A stretch of 64,000 bases of DNA, from contig CM035808.1 of NCBI GenBank assembly GCA_020466095.1, positions 41,821,555-41,885,554 of the forward strand, given 5' to 3'. Shown here one piece after another: positions 1-12,599 of the stretch. The translations under genes and the position numbers were made by a program. How positions within the stretch are numbered: the first letter of the stretch is position 1; each line of letters begins with the position of its first letter. This stretch comes from Chlorops oryzae (lineage: Eukaryota; Arthropoda; Insecta; Diptera; Chloropidae). The notes beneath the pieces were generated by a model. It saw only the letters and a list, made by a program, of their open reading frames with translations, was not told the origin of the DNA and did not search any database.

Positions 1-2090
1 CACCCTACTACACAACTATTCAACCATCCAACTGACTCTGGCCCGGTGGCTGACTGCAGTGGCAAAAATGTTCCCGCACTGCTCTGACACATGTCCTCTC
101 CTACCGCAGGCATTCCTTTCGATTGCATGTGCCCAACAGGGATGCATCGGTGAGAAAAATTCTATAGTATGCCATCAAAACGAGTCGCAATTCCACTTTC
201 ACTATTCACCCGCACGCTTACGCTCAAAAGCCATTAGCATCAACTGTGAGCAGATATGCCTGCAGTATATTTGTTAGTATGTTCGTCCGTTTGACAAACT
301 ATCCCGCAACACATTCCACACCGGGTATGTATTGTACAGCTTGGCATACCGACATCATATAACTGTCTCAGACTGTATGGCCCCACCACATGATGACATG
401 GCCCCTGCTCTTGACTGAAATCAACAATTTGAATACAAACAGAAGAATTTAAGGAAAAATAAACTTAAGAATTGTGACATAAGAATGATTAACATATCGC
501 GAAAGATATAGTACAATGGCAGCCCTGTTTTATGCTTCTCTCCGAAATGAAAGCTTCAACGTTTCAATATTCTTTTTGATAATTTTCTATTATTCTTTGA
601 TAGAATACAAACTTTAAATTATTGGCACACGTTTTACCTCTTTGAAACGAGTTGAAAACTTTTCCTAGTGGGTACAAATTTATGCCACCAGCGGGTAAAT
701 ACAACATGTGAAGTGAAAATTGCAAGCAATTTACCTGAAATCTATTTTTAGTTTTTCTGTAGTTGCTTTTCCTCTTCTGCCAACTTTCCATTGCCGCCTT
801 TTCATGTTGATGTGTGTGATTCTTTTGGTCTTCATATATGCAAGGGCAAAGGCAGTCGAGATAAAAAAAAAAATCGAAAAAAATGTTTTGAGATATGTTG
901 CCTATACAAAGGCGTTAAGCCAATGTACGAGATTTGATTGCAATTTGGTTTAAAGCTAACATAGACACATTGACGTTCTTTCGGCTTAAAAAATCTCAAC
1001 AGGGAAATCTCAAGAGTGGTCGGGCCGGGGCCGCCTTAACTTTTTGTGCTGTGTTGTTCCCGTTGTCATTGTTGCTGGTGGGAAACACCATGCATTCATT
1101 TAAAAAATAAAAGGAAAACTTCTAGCAACTGTCATTATTCTCGCGATGAAATAATGATACCGCTAACCACATGCAATTAAAATGAAATTACCTCGTTAAG
1201 AAAAACAATATTTCTCATTGAATAAAGTAATGAGAATTACGTGTTTCATTCAGCGATGGAGACTCTGCGTTAAGCCACAACTGAAGATCGCATGGAAGTA
1301 ATTGCAATTATATGAAAATTTTTAGGTACGAGTACATACTACTGTGGTCAGAAATGTTTACTTTAATTAAAATCCCAACAGCCATCCGAGTCGAAATCAA
1401 ATTACAGAAATACAATTCGGGATTGCATTTATGGAGCTTAGGAATGTCAACGCGGCTTCCTCTTATAAATTTCCATTTCAAGGAGATACACATTTAAATG
1501 TATCTAACACATGGTCATAAAGTGTTTTTCCACACTTTGACTTCCATCTCACCAACGTGTGCATCGGTACATCGCATCTTCAGCGCTCACGAATATTATG
1601 GAAATTCTTTCGAATGCATTTGCCTTGCAGCTATGCTTTGAATTTTGTTTTTATGTTACTTTTTTAGTTTTCATTTTGCTTGTTTTTTCCTTTTGTGGGC
1701 TGGGATCTTTTTAAGTGACACAAATTTGAAAGGCAAGCTTTTCAGGAAGTTCTACTCTTCGCCTGTGGGTCACGTGGCATGTCTTGTAACGAAAGAAAGG
1801 AGAGACCGAGACAATTAAGATGACAAATTTTTCCCGGTAATGCAGATTGTCCTGAGCAGACAAGGTTCATTTGTATTTAAGAATAAAATAATATTTATGA
1901 GAGCAATACCTCTGTATTTTAGATTCTACAGTGACCCGGTTTAACGTATTTTTTTCGTTTTTTTTTGGCAATTTGCACAATTTATTTAAATGTGACACAC
2001 GCTTTGAGAAGTATTTTGATTATGCGGAATTTATAATTACAGGCTTTGATTTTCACTTAACATACATAATGCAATTTTAAGGACCCCTTA
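1..2090. other. Non-coding DNA, nothing recognised
   Basis: AT-rich sequence with only short chance ORFs. No protein motif, RNA gene or paired terminal repeat was found. A short G+C-rich patch occurs near 1020-1040. Confidence 0.6.
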
Positions 2091-2625
2091 AAGTGAGAGA
2101 AAATGAGAGATCGGGCGAATTAGAGAATGAGAGATAGAGACAGTGAGAAATAAAGTTAAAGAGAAAGTGAGAAGGAAAGTGAGAGAGAAAGTGAGAAGAA
2201 AGTGAAAGTGAGAGAGAAATTGAGAGAGGAAGTGAGAGAGAAAGTAAGAGAGACAGTTAGAGATAAAGTGAGAAGGAAAGTGAGAGAGAAAGTGAAAGAG
2301 ACAGTTAGAGATAAAGTGAGAGCGAAAGTGAGAAAGAAAGTGAGAGAAATTGAGAGAGAAAATGAGAGATAAAGTGGGAGAGAAAGTGGGAGAGAAATTG
2401 GGAGAGAAATTGGGAGAGAAATTGGGAGAGAAAGTAAGAAAGAAAGTGAGAGAAAACTTGAGAGAGTGAGAGAGTGAAAGAGTGTCCGAGTGAAGGAGCG
2501 AGAGATTGAGAGAAATATTGAGAGAGAGAGAGAGTCAGAGAGAAAGTGAGAGAGAAATTGAGAGCGAAAGTGGGAGAGTGACGAACAAGTGGAAAAGTGA
2601 GAGAGCGAGGGAGTATGTTAGAGAA

Positions 2626-2687
<62 letters not shown>

Positions 2688-2730
2688 AAGAGAAAGAGTT
2701 AGAGAGATTTAGAGGGAGTAAGTGGGTGAG
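2091..2730. repeat. GA-rich purine tract (GAGA/GTGAGAGAAA type)
   Basis: About 640 bases of irregular GTGAGAGAAA-like units that tighten into near-pure (GA)n around 2625-2690. The plus strand is almost all purine. The Arg/Glu-rich ORFs here (2506-2712 and 2597-2860) are translations of the repeat. Such tracts can bind GAGA-type factors or form triplex DNA; that is inference. Confidence 0.9.
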
Positions 2731-5417
2731 AGTGAAAAAGAGACAGAGCGATAAGATGGAAGTTGAGAAGATTCATAGCTGTCTTAATTTTGGGAATTTC
2801 CAAGTAAGAACTGTTCACTTCCAATTATGTTCAAGGAATGTGAACTTTCTCTTGGAGTGAGCGAGGGGTTCCCATTGTGCTATAATATTCTTAATCTGCC
2901 TTAAGACCTTCAGCAAACAGCGCTCGAAAGCAAATCTTTTTTTTTGACTATTCTTTAATATTAAATATCAGCTAGTAGGAGCAAAACTTTTCAGAGTCTT
3001 TTGCTGCTTGCGAAAATTCTTTATTCAACTGGCATACACAAAACTATCTTCTCATCAGTTTCATGAACTCTAATCAAAATAAATGTACACTTGCGAGCGG
3101 AACTGCAAAAAACATTCCGTAGACAGTCAGTCAGACAAGAGATTCGACATCACATCGTGTTCCTTATTAGCCTAGTTACGCGATGATGACGCGTGACGTT
3201 CAAGAGATATGAATTTCGAAATATTCAAATATTTCGCATAAAAACCTTTGGCTTTCAATTTACTGCATAAACAAAACGAGCAAAAAAGAAAAGAATGGTG
3301 GAATGAGCGATGAAGTGGAGGAAGAAGAAAGCAAATGGATTGATCTACGCCACGGAAAAATCGACTGAAAAAGTGTTGCTGAAATAAATGTACGCGACAA
3401 AAGTTCGCGTAAACACACGAAAGAAAAACATGATTTGACGGACTCGAATTATTAGAAGCATTTTTCTTGCTCGCCATGAAAAAGAATTAAATAAAAATGT
3501 TAATTTAAATTCAAATTTTTGATATATATAAACGCTTTAAACGCCGCTAAATATCTATTTTTGCATTAACGAATGACGTCAAACGAAGAGGATTTTCTGA
3601 TTTTATATTTTTGTATTAAATATGCCACGCTGTCAAATAAATTTATTAGTGTGATATAATATTTTGTCTTTTCTTGCCAATCTTCTGTTCCTGACTTCTT
3701 TATACTGTTTCCTAAATACACATGCTTTTCATACTACAATCCTATCTATGTATGTATGTATTTTTGTGTGCGTGAGTGTGTATGAAGGCCATTTTTGATT
3801 GTGCCTTACGGTAGGCATGCACAGTGAGTTATAGCAAAGGATTCATCTTGTCCATCTGATGGCTCTTCTACGACCATCTAGACATTAATTGGCAATTTTA
3901 ATGTTTGGTTTATCTGTTGCCTCGCATATGAATATTCTCCGTAATGAATTTTCTCCGGTTGCTTTATTTATTTTATGCCCTAAAAAAAAGGGCTGATTAA
4001 CTCAGCTAGGACAAACACCAACGTTCGATGTTTTATTTCATTAAAACCCTGATATGCGTATTTCTCTCTTTGCTGAATTTAAGCACAGACCTTTAGTCAT
4101 ATGAAAGTCCTTTTGCTATCGCCAGAGGGATTCGGGCAATGTTTTCAATACACAGCCATAGGCAAACATATACAAGCATATTTATATAAAGTATAGCCTC
4201 AAATAGCTGAGGCACAAAAAAAAAGAAGGGAATTGCTGCCAAAGGAAATAATCACAAATTGCTGTGGGCGTGCTCACATTTTGTTTTAATTTTTTGTTGC
4301 AAGAATTAATTAGCGTTTTCTTATTTATTTTCCGAATAAAGCACAAAGAAACACATTTCCTTTTTCATTCATTCTTGTAGTTAGTTATAACTTTTCAGCT
4401 TTTTTTTTGTTGTTTTTTTTCGGACGAAATTAATAAAAATACAATCGCAATTTCTTTTTCGTGCCGAAATAAAATTCGCTCGCGGTGTGCATGCGGCAAA
4501 AACTATGAGAATCTAAGTCAATATTACACACGCTGAGCATTAGTTGCCACTTAAATACATACAAATTTAGGTGAACGTGATTTCGTGCCGAGTTCATTGC
4601 ATAAGAAAGTTCAAAAGACTTAAAGAAAATTTTTGTGGTCTAAGACTTGCGTGCGAGCCTTAAAGAATGAAAATAAAAAAACAACAAAACAAAATGAAAA
4701 AGGAAGAAATGAGTAATTTTAATTTCTAGGCTTTAAAGTCGATTTATCTGGTTTTTCGTTTTCTCTATTCTCGTCTGATAAAACGCAATCAAACTACATT
4801 AGATTAATTAAACGTTTCAAATTCGGATCGGCTAATCAATTTCACTCAACGCCACTGATTTTCGGCCGCAACCGTTTTGGAAAAGCATAGCTTTCAAGTA
4901 GGACAGAATCAGTGGGTCGTTGACAGCTTGGTGGAATGTTGTGGATTTTATTTTCTACATAGACTTTAATTGGTTCGGCTTGTGTATTGATTTCTTTCCT
5001 AGCCTAAAGACTTGGCCTTAAATTTCGATCAAAACATGATGAAATCACATAGACAGACCCGAAGAGTGAAACTTCGACCTCGGATAGAAATTTCACTTTC
5101 TTCACTCTATAGAATTTAGAGGCATCTTCCTCAAACTCTCTTTAAAATCCTTCATATAGTCAATTAATGGTTTATAAAATAACCTGATCATTTAAATTTG
5201 AAGATTTGGATTTGATCTAACATATGGAGTTTGCTAGCATTTAATCACGGATGGACTCATAATCTCTACCTATTGAAAAAGGATATCGACAGAGAATTCG
5301 CTTTGGAATGAATTTGTTTTAGTGTGAATTTATTGATGGCAAAAGTGAAAAATTTAATGTCGAAAAAATTGAGGAGAAGTCAGGGACAAATTATCGGCCT
5401 CTGTGGGGTAGTTGGAT
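2731..5417. other. Non-coding DNA, nothing recognised
   Basis: AT-rich sequence with poly-A/T runs. Short ORFs (for example 3172-3477 minus) have no recognisable motif or coding-like composition. Confidence 0.55.
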
Positions 5418-5881
5418 TAGTGATGCCACGAATATTCGGCCACTATTCGGTATTCGGCCTATTCGGCGTCATTTTTCAGTATTCGGTATTCGGCCGAATA
5501 GTTAAAATATTCGGCCGAATACCGAATAGTAGAAATAACTTATTAAAAAAATCAACACTAACTACAAATTAAATTTTTCTCACAATAACGTAAAAAAACT
5601 TAATTAACGAGAACTAAAAAATACAGCAGATTTGCATTTTATTCTTTAGAAATATTAAATGTACGCTAGCTTTTTCTAAATTTTCTTCGAAAACATTATA
5701 AACAGTGGGCAAATTTTTCAGCGGCAGCTTTTGCCTTGACTCCAGCTAGTCGCGAGTAGGCCCAAGCTGTCTTTACTACGTGCCGAATATTCGGTTGCCG
5801 AATATTCGTTATTCGGCCGAGAGGTTGACCGAATATTCGGTATTCGGTATTCGGCCAAATCCACTATTCGGGGCATCACTA
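5418..5881. mobile_element. hAT-like MITE with ATTCGGCCGAATA-rich ends
   Basis: The ends are inverted copies, TAGTGATGCC (5418-5427) and GGCATCACTA (5872-5881). Just inside, both ends are filled with repeats of ATTCGG and the palindrome ATTCGGCCGAAT, pointing inward. The 464-bp length, lack of an ORF and hAT-like end sequence suggest a non-autonomous hAT element. Flanking 8-mers are similar but not identical, so the target duplication is unproven. Confidence 0.6.
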
Positions 5882-8644
5882 GTTGAGATGCCAACTTACG
5901 AAGCGAGAGGCGCTGGGCTCAACTCTCAGCTTGGGCGTGGGTGTTAGATGTGTCATTTTTTCTGTTTCTGTTCTTCTTCGCTTTGCAAATTTTTAGTACT
6001 ATTACAACAGGCCCATGTGTGGCCTCAGTGTGTCATCCTTGGTGACAGCCACACTAACTTAGCAACCAACCAAGGAACAAAGTCGGCTTAAGCGGTCCGA
6101 AAAGTTTTTTCGGACCGATAGCGGACAGATAGCCAGCAAGCTTTACCAAGAATTTCTTTTTCGTTTCAAAATATGTACTCACGCCGCTATTGCTGACCAA
6201 TTCAACTGTTTTCAAATGAAGATTTCAGCGATAGCGGACCGAAAATGTAAGGAACATAATACCTTAAAATTCCTTTGAAATCGCAATGACAATTTTCAAC
6301 AAAGAAATCCATTAGGGAAATTCCCTTAAACGCGCATTTTCCTCGAAAACTTTGAAAGCTTGTTAATCAAGAAGGCTTAGAAAATAATGAACGATCTTTT
6401 CACGTGTTATGGAACAGACCCCAATTGTGGAAAAGTTAATCTCTAAACTTTACACCTTCCCACTGGGTCCCTTATGCTCTTTAGATGAGATAACCGGCGT
6501 TTGCACTGAATTAGTGAGGCGTTGCGGCTAATAATACTAGCCAAAACCATGTAATCCCTGTAGTTATGTTTAGCCTGCGGTCAGTCCCTCATGTTACCAG
6601 TACTAGTCCCTGATCATTCCATTTATAATGCATTCAACTGGCCATTTTAACATGGCCCTGCCATTGGAGAAGGACCGGTCCGCAAAACGAATGACCCTAG
6701 GTCAATTCTTTTTGGATCGATTGTCGTTATTTTGTCTGGTCTTAGCCTAGTCAAATAAGGAAAATAAAAAACCGATTTTTTAGTGGATCTTCTAAGCTGA
6801 TGAAAGTATCTTTTACAGGCTACCCTTAAACCAACCCGTTGATTACCGACCGCCGGCTAGCCGAATTGAATGGAGCGAACTGCCATAATATAACCGGTAG
6901 GATTTGGACCGGTCAAAGGTCAGTCCTTCTAAGGAAATTGACCGGCTCATTTCTGCAGGGATAATAGGGAAAAATAAAAAAGGTAAAAAAATTTAAAAAT
7001 AATAGGCAAAAGCTAAGATTGATGCGCCTTTTTCGACGGCTTTCGGGTCGAGATCGAGCTAAGAATAACCAAATAAGAGAAAAAAAATTTGTCACATTTA
7101 TTTTTCAACCGCGAAGTCATTTTCAAAGAGAACTCATTAATTTTGTTGTTGCGTTTAGAAAAACCGCTTTGTAGGACATAAAAATCCAAAAGTGCATTTT
7201 TCTCATCAAGCTCAATAGGGAAGATAATTTATGAGAGAAATTTTGAGAACCATTGCTCGACAAGTAGTGATCCGACAGCTCAGCTGCAAAAAGGAGAAAA
7301 ACCGCAGCTAAATTTGAAAATGCGTTTCTCTTTCTTTTTATGGGGTTTTCATAGCATCGCATGGAAAGCGGTTCGAGAGAATATTTCGCAATCAAATGCA
7401 AACGGAGCAGCTAACATCGTAAAGTCTATGTCGAAATTGCTGCAAGCACCTTCCTAACAAGCGCCATCGCAATGTTGTCGTTATTGCAGCACACAAGACC
7501 CAAGGGAAATGCCAAGCAAATAATTCAGCTACTCAAAATGCGTCATTGGAGTACATTGCGCTGCATATGAAAGTGCTGCGGAAAATTTTATTGTGTGCAT
7601 AGAAAGCTATAAATTTAAAATATTAAGCATTTCAGGAAGATGTTATGCTTATCCGTTTTCACTATTTCAGTTCATTTCCTGCACAAAGGCAATGAAAGTT
7701 CAAATTGCGATAAAAAAATTTTATCTCTCTTTCGATCGCCATAACTCTACCTATTTATAAGAACTAATAAAATCGGTAGGAGCTTGTTAAATTGAGGAGC
7801 TTGGTGTGAATACCCCCTATTACGACGAGACCTCTCCTATGAAATAAAATTCGAAACCATTTCAATGGAAGGCGGTTTTTTGGAAACCTCCTCTTGAAAA
7901 AAACAGAATAAAATCTGAGATAAATGTATATCCATTAGCTCTCTTCTATTATCGGAGAAAATTTTCTGTGGGAACAATTAATTATCACAATGTTTCTGAC
8001 AAAATTTGCGATAAAGAAGGCAATTAATTTCTTCCGTACGTTGTCCGTATGTCCGAGAAAGTGTGTGGCGCACGCACACACACCCAAACAGTGAACTAAC
8101 ACTCTCAAAAACATGCACTTTTTAATTGTACATAAAAAAGCGAAATGTTTGAAAATCTCTTTGACAGCTGAGACACGAAAATATATTTTTAGCTGCGATT
8201 TTCGTTTATTTAATGTTCTCGTGAGTCGAAATTAGCTTTTTGTATAAAATCATTTACTTTGTGACAAGAAATAAACAAAAAAAAACACACACTGTCTGAA
8301 CCGAAACCGACACACATTTCGTTTATTTATAAACAATTTGTTATTTAGCTTCTGTAAATTTATTTACTCTTGCCTTCAAGATAAAAAGCTTAATTAAATG
8401 CCAAAGGCTAGTCCCAAAGAATCACCGCGTTTAATGCAATAGAAAATATAGAACGTTTTTGATTTGCTCTGTTTTTTCGCAAACTACGCTTGCAAGAGTG
8501 TATGTTAAGGAGAATTGGGAAAATACCCTATCGGAATTTAGGCAATCAGGCTGAAAAAATATGTTACACAATTAGTTGAAAATCAATCAATTGAGATTAC
8601 ATTCATAAACTTTAATACAATATATTAAATCTACATGTATTCGA
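5882..8644. other. Non-coding DNA, nothing recognised
   Basis: No coding or RNA feature supported. A small inverted repeat around a CGGTCCGAAAA/TTTTCGGACCG hairpin lies at about 6094-6118. Several ACCGGTC-containing stretches occur at 6670-6950. Confidence 0.5.
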
Positions 8645-8790
8645 TCTCTCCGTGGCGTAGCGCATAGCGATTGCGCTTAGCAATCCGAAGGCTGGAGTTC
8701 GAATCCTGTTTCAGGCAGAAGTAAGATGTGGAAAAATTGGGAATTGAAAGAAGCAGGTAAATTTTAAATATGGAGTGAACTAGCGAAAAA
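8645..8790 (+). mobile_element. tRNA-derived SINE copy
   Basis: A tRNA-like head has an A-box-like TGGCGTAGCGCATAGCG from 8653 and a B box GAGTTCGAATCC at 8695-8706, the internal RNA polymerase III promoter layout. A body containing GATGTGGAAAAATTGGGA follows, similar to the body of the copy near 59,990. It does not look like a working tRNA gene because the CCGAAGG/acceptor stems do not close. Confidence 0.65.
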
Positions 8791-9835
8791 CAAACACAAA
8801 ATTGGAAACATTCTTCTCTATATCAGGTAATGTACCATTTAAAACAATCCACCCACAAGTAAATTTGTGTTTATTCGTTCAAGATTTACACCGTCAGTCA
8901 GTGTAACAAAAATTTTGATTTTGGAAAAAGTTTAATTACTCCGTCAAGACTGAACCGATTTTTATGATTGACCACGCATTTATCTCACAATAAAAGGACC
9001 TTGTATGATAATATTGAAAATGTGGGGATTTCAAAAGAAACTGTTTCTGAAAAACGCAATCAAAGTTGCAAAATGTAAAAAAAAATAATACAACTTCTTT
9101 CTTTACGTAGTAAAACATGTAGAAGTCGGATTTTTTCATACAACATATATGTTGCATTGGAAAGGCCTAAATGTTACCTTCCTAATTCCGGTAAGGAATT
9201 GAAAATCGGATTATAATTCAGCAAGTTACAGCCGTATAAGTGATCAAAGGTACCAAAAATTGGTTTTTGGCCCGTAGGTCAAAATTTTGAGGGTCCCTGG
9301 AAATTTTCATGGACCATTTTGGGTTCTACTCGACCAGACCTACAACTTCCGATGGGTCATTTCAAAAGTATATTCAAAAAGTCTGATTTTGCACCACCGT
9401 GTTATAGTAGGAAACAGGTTACCTTCTATTATAAACGTAAGTTTACACACCAAATTAATATTCAACCTCAAATGTGTAAAATTATGCATTAGATGTGAAT
9501 TAAAGGAAACCTTCCCTGTGTATTTTAAACATACATTATGTAAAATTATTATTTTTATAGTAAACCTTAACATTCATTGATTAAATGTACGCATTTTATG
9601 TAAATATGAATTACGCATGTGCGAAGTTACACAAAAATTACCATTTACTCCCTTTTGGCACAAAAGTAAACATATTTTGGGGTAAATTTACAGTATTTAT
9701 AAACGTAATTTTACTTCCATTTTTTAGAGTGTATACCACGAGAGGTTTTTCTTGTGGTTGTGTGAGTGTATGTATTTTTTTGTAGTGTGCCGCTAACATG
9801 CGATTTTTGAAAAACCAGTACTAGGTTTGGAACAT
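8791..9835. other. Non-coding DNA, nothing recognised
   Basis: AT-rich sequence. ORFs at 9287-9580 (plus) and 9340-9573 (minus) overlap on opposite strands and show no motif. Confidence 0.5.
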
Positions 9836-9935
9836 TACACTCCGTTTCGCCTGTGCCAGGAATCGAACCTCGGACCCCGGGATCAAGAGCATAGCACGCA
9901 TCCCCTACGCTATCTCAGAGCCACTAGGGGAACAG
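9836..9935 (-). mobile_element. tRNA-derived SINE head
   Basis: On the minus strand the sequence starts near CTAGTGGCTCTGAGATAGCG (A-box region) and has a good B box, AGGTTCGATTCC, at plus coordinates 9859-9870. The spacing between the boxes fits a tRNA head, but no cloverleaf closes. It is the second of several SINE-like heads in the window. Confidence 0.6.
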
Positions 9936-10530
9936 ATACCTAATATTAAAATTCAGCACCCAAAATTATGCTTTAAAATTTTCTAATACTTATTTCCGAT
10001 AGTGACAATTTTGTTCAATCATTTAGGTTTGCCTGTTTAATCACATCTTGAGGAAGGGTTTTGAAATATCTACAGATATGTTTAAATTCTCAATTAAGCT
10101 CCGATTACAGAGGCCTAAATGGTTTTTAAAAATTCAAATGATTACCTTTAGGTGCCGAATTCAAATAGTTTTTGTTGCCCTAGTGATCAAATACTACGTT
10201 TATGCGTCTGCCTTAATTGCAAATAAAAATGTTGCAAATAGCGAAACTAATGGCAATAAAACGATAGGTGCTTCCACTTTTTTCCAAAAAATTAAACTGA
10301 TTTTGGCGCCATATATTTTAATGTTGAAATCAAAGTTCTGAAATAAAAACGGAACAAGTTGTATTACATTAAAATCGATAACAGTCACTGCTGTTGGTTG
10401 TCCAACATTTCAACACTTTTCTAATATTTTCAAAGTCATATGTTTTCTATAAGTTCTACCATGTATTTCTATGTATTAATCAGGCAACACTGCAACCTAA
10501 AATCAGTCCTCGATTCAGTTTTCCATCCTG

Positions 10531-10533
<3 letters not shown>

Positions 10534-10566
<33 letters not shown>
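10534..10566. repeat. (AT)n microsatellite
   Basis: A perfect AT dinucleotide run of about 32 bases. It ends in CTAGGGCGGGTCGATTTG, which looks like the start of a dispersed repeat whose other end I could not find. Confidence 0.95.
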
Positions 10567-10567
<1 letters not shown>

Positions 10568-11079
10568 TAGGGCGGGTCGATTTGTATGGGTGGTAAAAAT
10601 CTTAAAATGAGGGTATAAAAAGGACATCCATGTGTGCTGTCGTCAATGGACGTGAACCTTTTCTGAGTATAATAATTAATTTAGAACCTTGGGATGTTAT
10701 TTCTTTCACTCCCTATCGCAACTCGAGGAGCTTAATCCTTTGAGGATAGTAAGCTTTATGGAATGAACAAAATAGTTTATTGAATAGGTGTATTAGCCCG
10801 CGGGTATCACAACGGACCTTCCTCTAGTCTAAGTGCGCCACCTTCTGGTGGGCGGCCCCGTCAACCCAACCTAACCTATAATTATTTTTACTGCTTTTGG
10901 TTTGCCCTTTTTCTAACAGAATTTTTAATAAGAAGATAAGCAAAAAAGACAATGAAAATACGTAGTTTGAAAAGTCAACTTAAATTTGTGAAGTTTGAAA
11001 TACTTAAACATTGCATAAGGACATAACATATGTATATTTATATTAGTGGTGGTAAGGCAAGTGTGTATAATTTGCATCC
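10567..11079. other. Non-coding DNA, possible old repeat
   Basis: Contains CTAGGGCGGGTCGATTTG at its left edge and an AACCCAACCTAACCTA stretch near 10,865-10,880. No ORF or paired ends are supported. Confidence 0.4.
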
Positions 11080-11145
11080 TCAGAAAGTTTCCGCTGTGGT
11101 AAGTTTCTTTTGTATGAGAAATTATTTCCACATTTCCATACAAAA

Positions 11146-12456
11146 AACAAGTAAGAAAGCTAAAGTCGGTCATGCCCGACTTTGAAATACCCAGCGTCCC
11201 GACATTATGAGCGCACTATGTTTTGCTTCTCTATTTGTGGGCGTGGCAGTGGGTGAGCCACATAAAATATTTTCCTTCACCTTTCATTCCCCTTGATGAA
11301 CCTATGGTGCGAATTTGAAGCTTCTACGCCTTTTACTTCGGAAGTTATGAAAAATCTTCATTTATGGGCGTGGCAGTGGGCGGGCCACATAAATTTTTTC
11401 CCTACACCTTCCTTTCGCCTTAGTGAACCTATGTTGCGAATTTGGAGCTTCTACGCCTTTTACTTCGGAAGTTACGAAAAATCTTTATTTGTGGGCGTGG
11501 CAGTGAGCGGGCCACATAAAATTTTTTTCCTACACCTTTCATTCGCCATGGTGAACCTATGTAGCGAATTTGGAGCTTCTACGCCTTTTACTTCGGAAGT
11601 TACGAAAAATCTTTATTTGTGGGCGTGGCAGTGGGCGGGCCACATAAAATTTTTTCCTACACCTTTGATTCGCCTTGATGAACCTATGTTGCGAATTCGA
11701 AGCTTATACGCCTTTTACTTCGGAAGTTACGAAAAGTCTTCATTTGTGGGCGTGGCAGTGGGCGGGCCACAAACAATTTTTTCCTACACCTTTGATTCGC
11801 CTTGTTGAACCTATGTTGCGAATTTGAAGCTTCTACGCCTTTTACTTCGGAAGTTACGAAAATTCTCTATTTGTGGGCGTGGCAGTGGGCGGGCTACATA
11901 AATTTTTATTCCTACACCTTTCATTTGCCTTGGTCAACCTATGCTGCGAATTTGAAGCTTCTACGCCTTTTACTTCACAAGTTACGATAAGCCCTTATTT
12001 TTGGGCTTATTTGTGGGCGTGGCTCGAGGAGGGCGGCGTCCATTTTTTGCCAGCAAATGTCCCTTTTGGTAGCTTACCAGCACACCAAATATCAATGAAA
12101 TGTGTTGAGTGGTTCGCAAGTTACAAGCATTTTACTGAAAACACAATAAATTAATTTGTGGGCGTGGCAGTAGGCGGATGTCTCCCATTTTTACTTAGGA
12201 TCATACTCGGACCCCGATATACATGTGTGCCAAATTTCGACTTCATTGGTTCAGCCGTTTCGGAGGAGATCCGACCACGGACGGACGGACAGACGGACAG
12301 ACGGACAGACGGTCAGACGGACAGACGGACATGTCTAAATCGATTCAGTTTTTGATCCTGATCATTTCTATATATATTTTTCTATATCTCCGATGCTTAA
12401 TTCTCCCTGTTACAAGATTTGCACAAAACTAATATACCCCGCTTACGCTGGGTATA
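11146..12456 (+). mobile_element. mini-me/Helentron-like non-autonomous element
   Basis: Begins AACAAGTAAGAAAGCTAAAG, followed by a short hairpin (GTCGG...CCCGAC). It ends ACCCCGCTTACGCTGGGTATA. It contains an internal tandem array, a (GGAC/AGAC)n tract at 12,277-12,331 and TA-rich sequence near 12,370-12,390. A (GTCY)n plus (TA)n pair is the known signature of dipteran mini-me elements. The element at 53,821-54,716 shares the AACAAGTAAG start. The host MITE shows no target duplication, as expected for Helitron-type insertion; class assignment is inference. Confidence 0.7.
11237..12165 (+). repeat. ~127-bp tandem repeat (GTGGGCGTGGCAGTGGG units)
   Basis: The phrase GGGCGTGGCAGTGGGCGGGC recurs near 11,237, 11,365, 11,493, 11,621, 11,748 and 11,874, with degenerate copies near 12,014 and 12,159. 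This gives periods of about 126-128 bp, lengthening to 140-145 at the end. The overlapping plus-strand ORFs (11,293-12,154) are translations of this array and not genes. Confidence 0.9.
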
Positions 12457-12599
12457 ATTATTCAAAGTAACCACCTATTTAAAATTTAAGCTTTAATGCT
12501 TTCAAATTAGTTGATAGCGCGCCTACTTGACACACCTTCTACACAGGGTCGTTCAGGCAAATGTGTAAGCTTTCGATTTTCCGCAGATGCTTGAATACC

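Larger units (their letters stand above)
11080..12599 (-). mobile_element. MITE copy 1 (GGTATTCAAGC family), split by a later insertion
   Basis: The segments 11,080-11,145 and 12,457-12,599 together match, in reverse orientation, the intact 275-bp element at 14,330-14,604. Shared blocks include the end GCTTGAATACC (near 12,588), the block TTCAAAGTAACCACCTAT and the block TTTCCATACAAAA. The mini-me-like element at 11,146-12,456 interrupts it between CCATACAAAA and ATTATTCAAAG. Confidence 0.75.

Noticed and set aside
2506..2860. Arg/Glu-rich ORFs
   Set aside because: Translations of the GA simple repeat.
8645..8720. Candidate tRNA gene (and similar at 9.9, 19.9, 34.2 and 60.0 kb)
   Set aside because: A and B boxes are present, but the acceptor and anticodon stems do not close and the copies have SINE bodies.
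11293..12154. Plus-strand ORFs of 62-171 codons
   Set aside because: They follow the ~127-bp tandem repeat; no independent coding signal.
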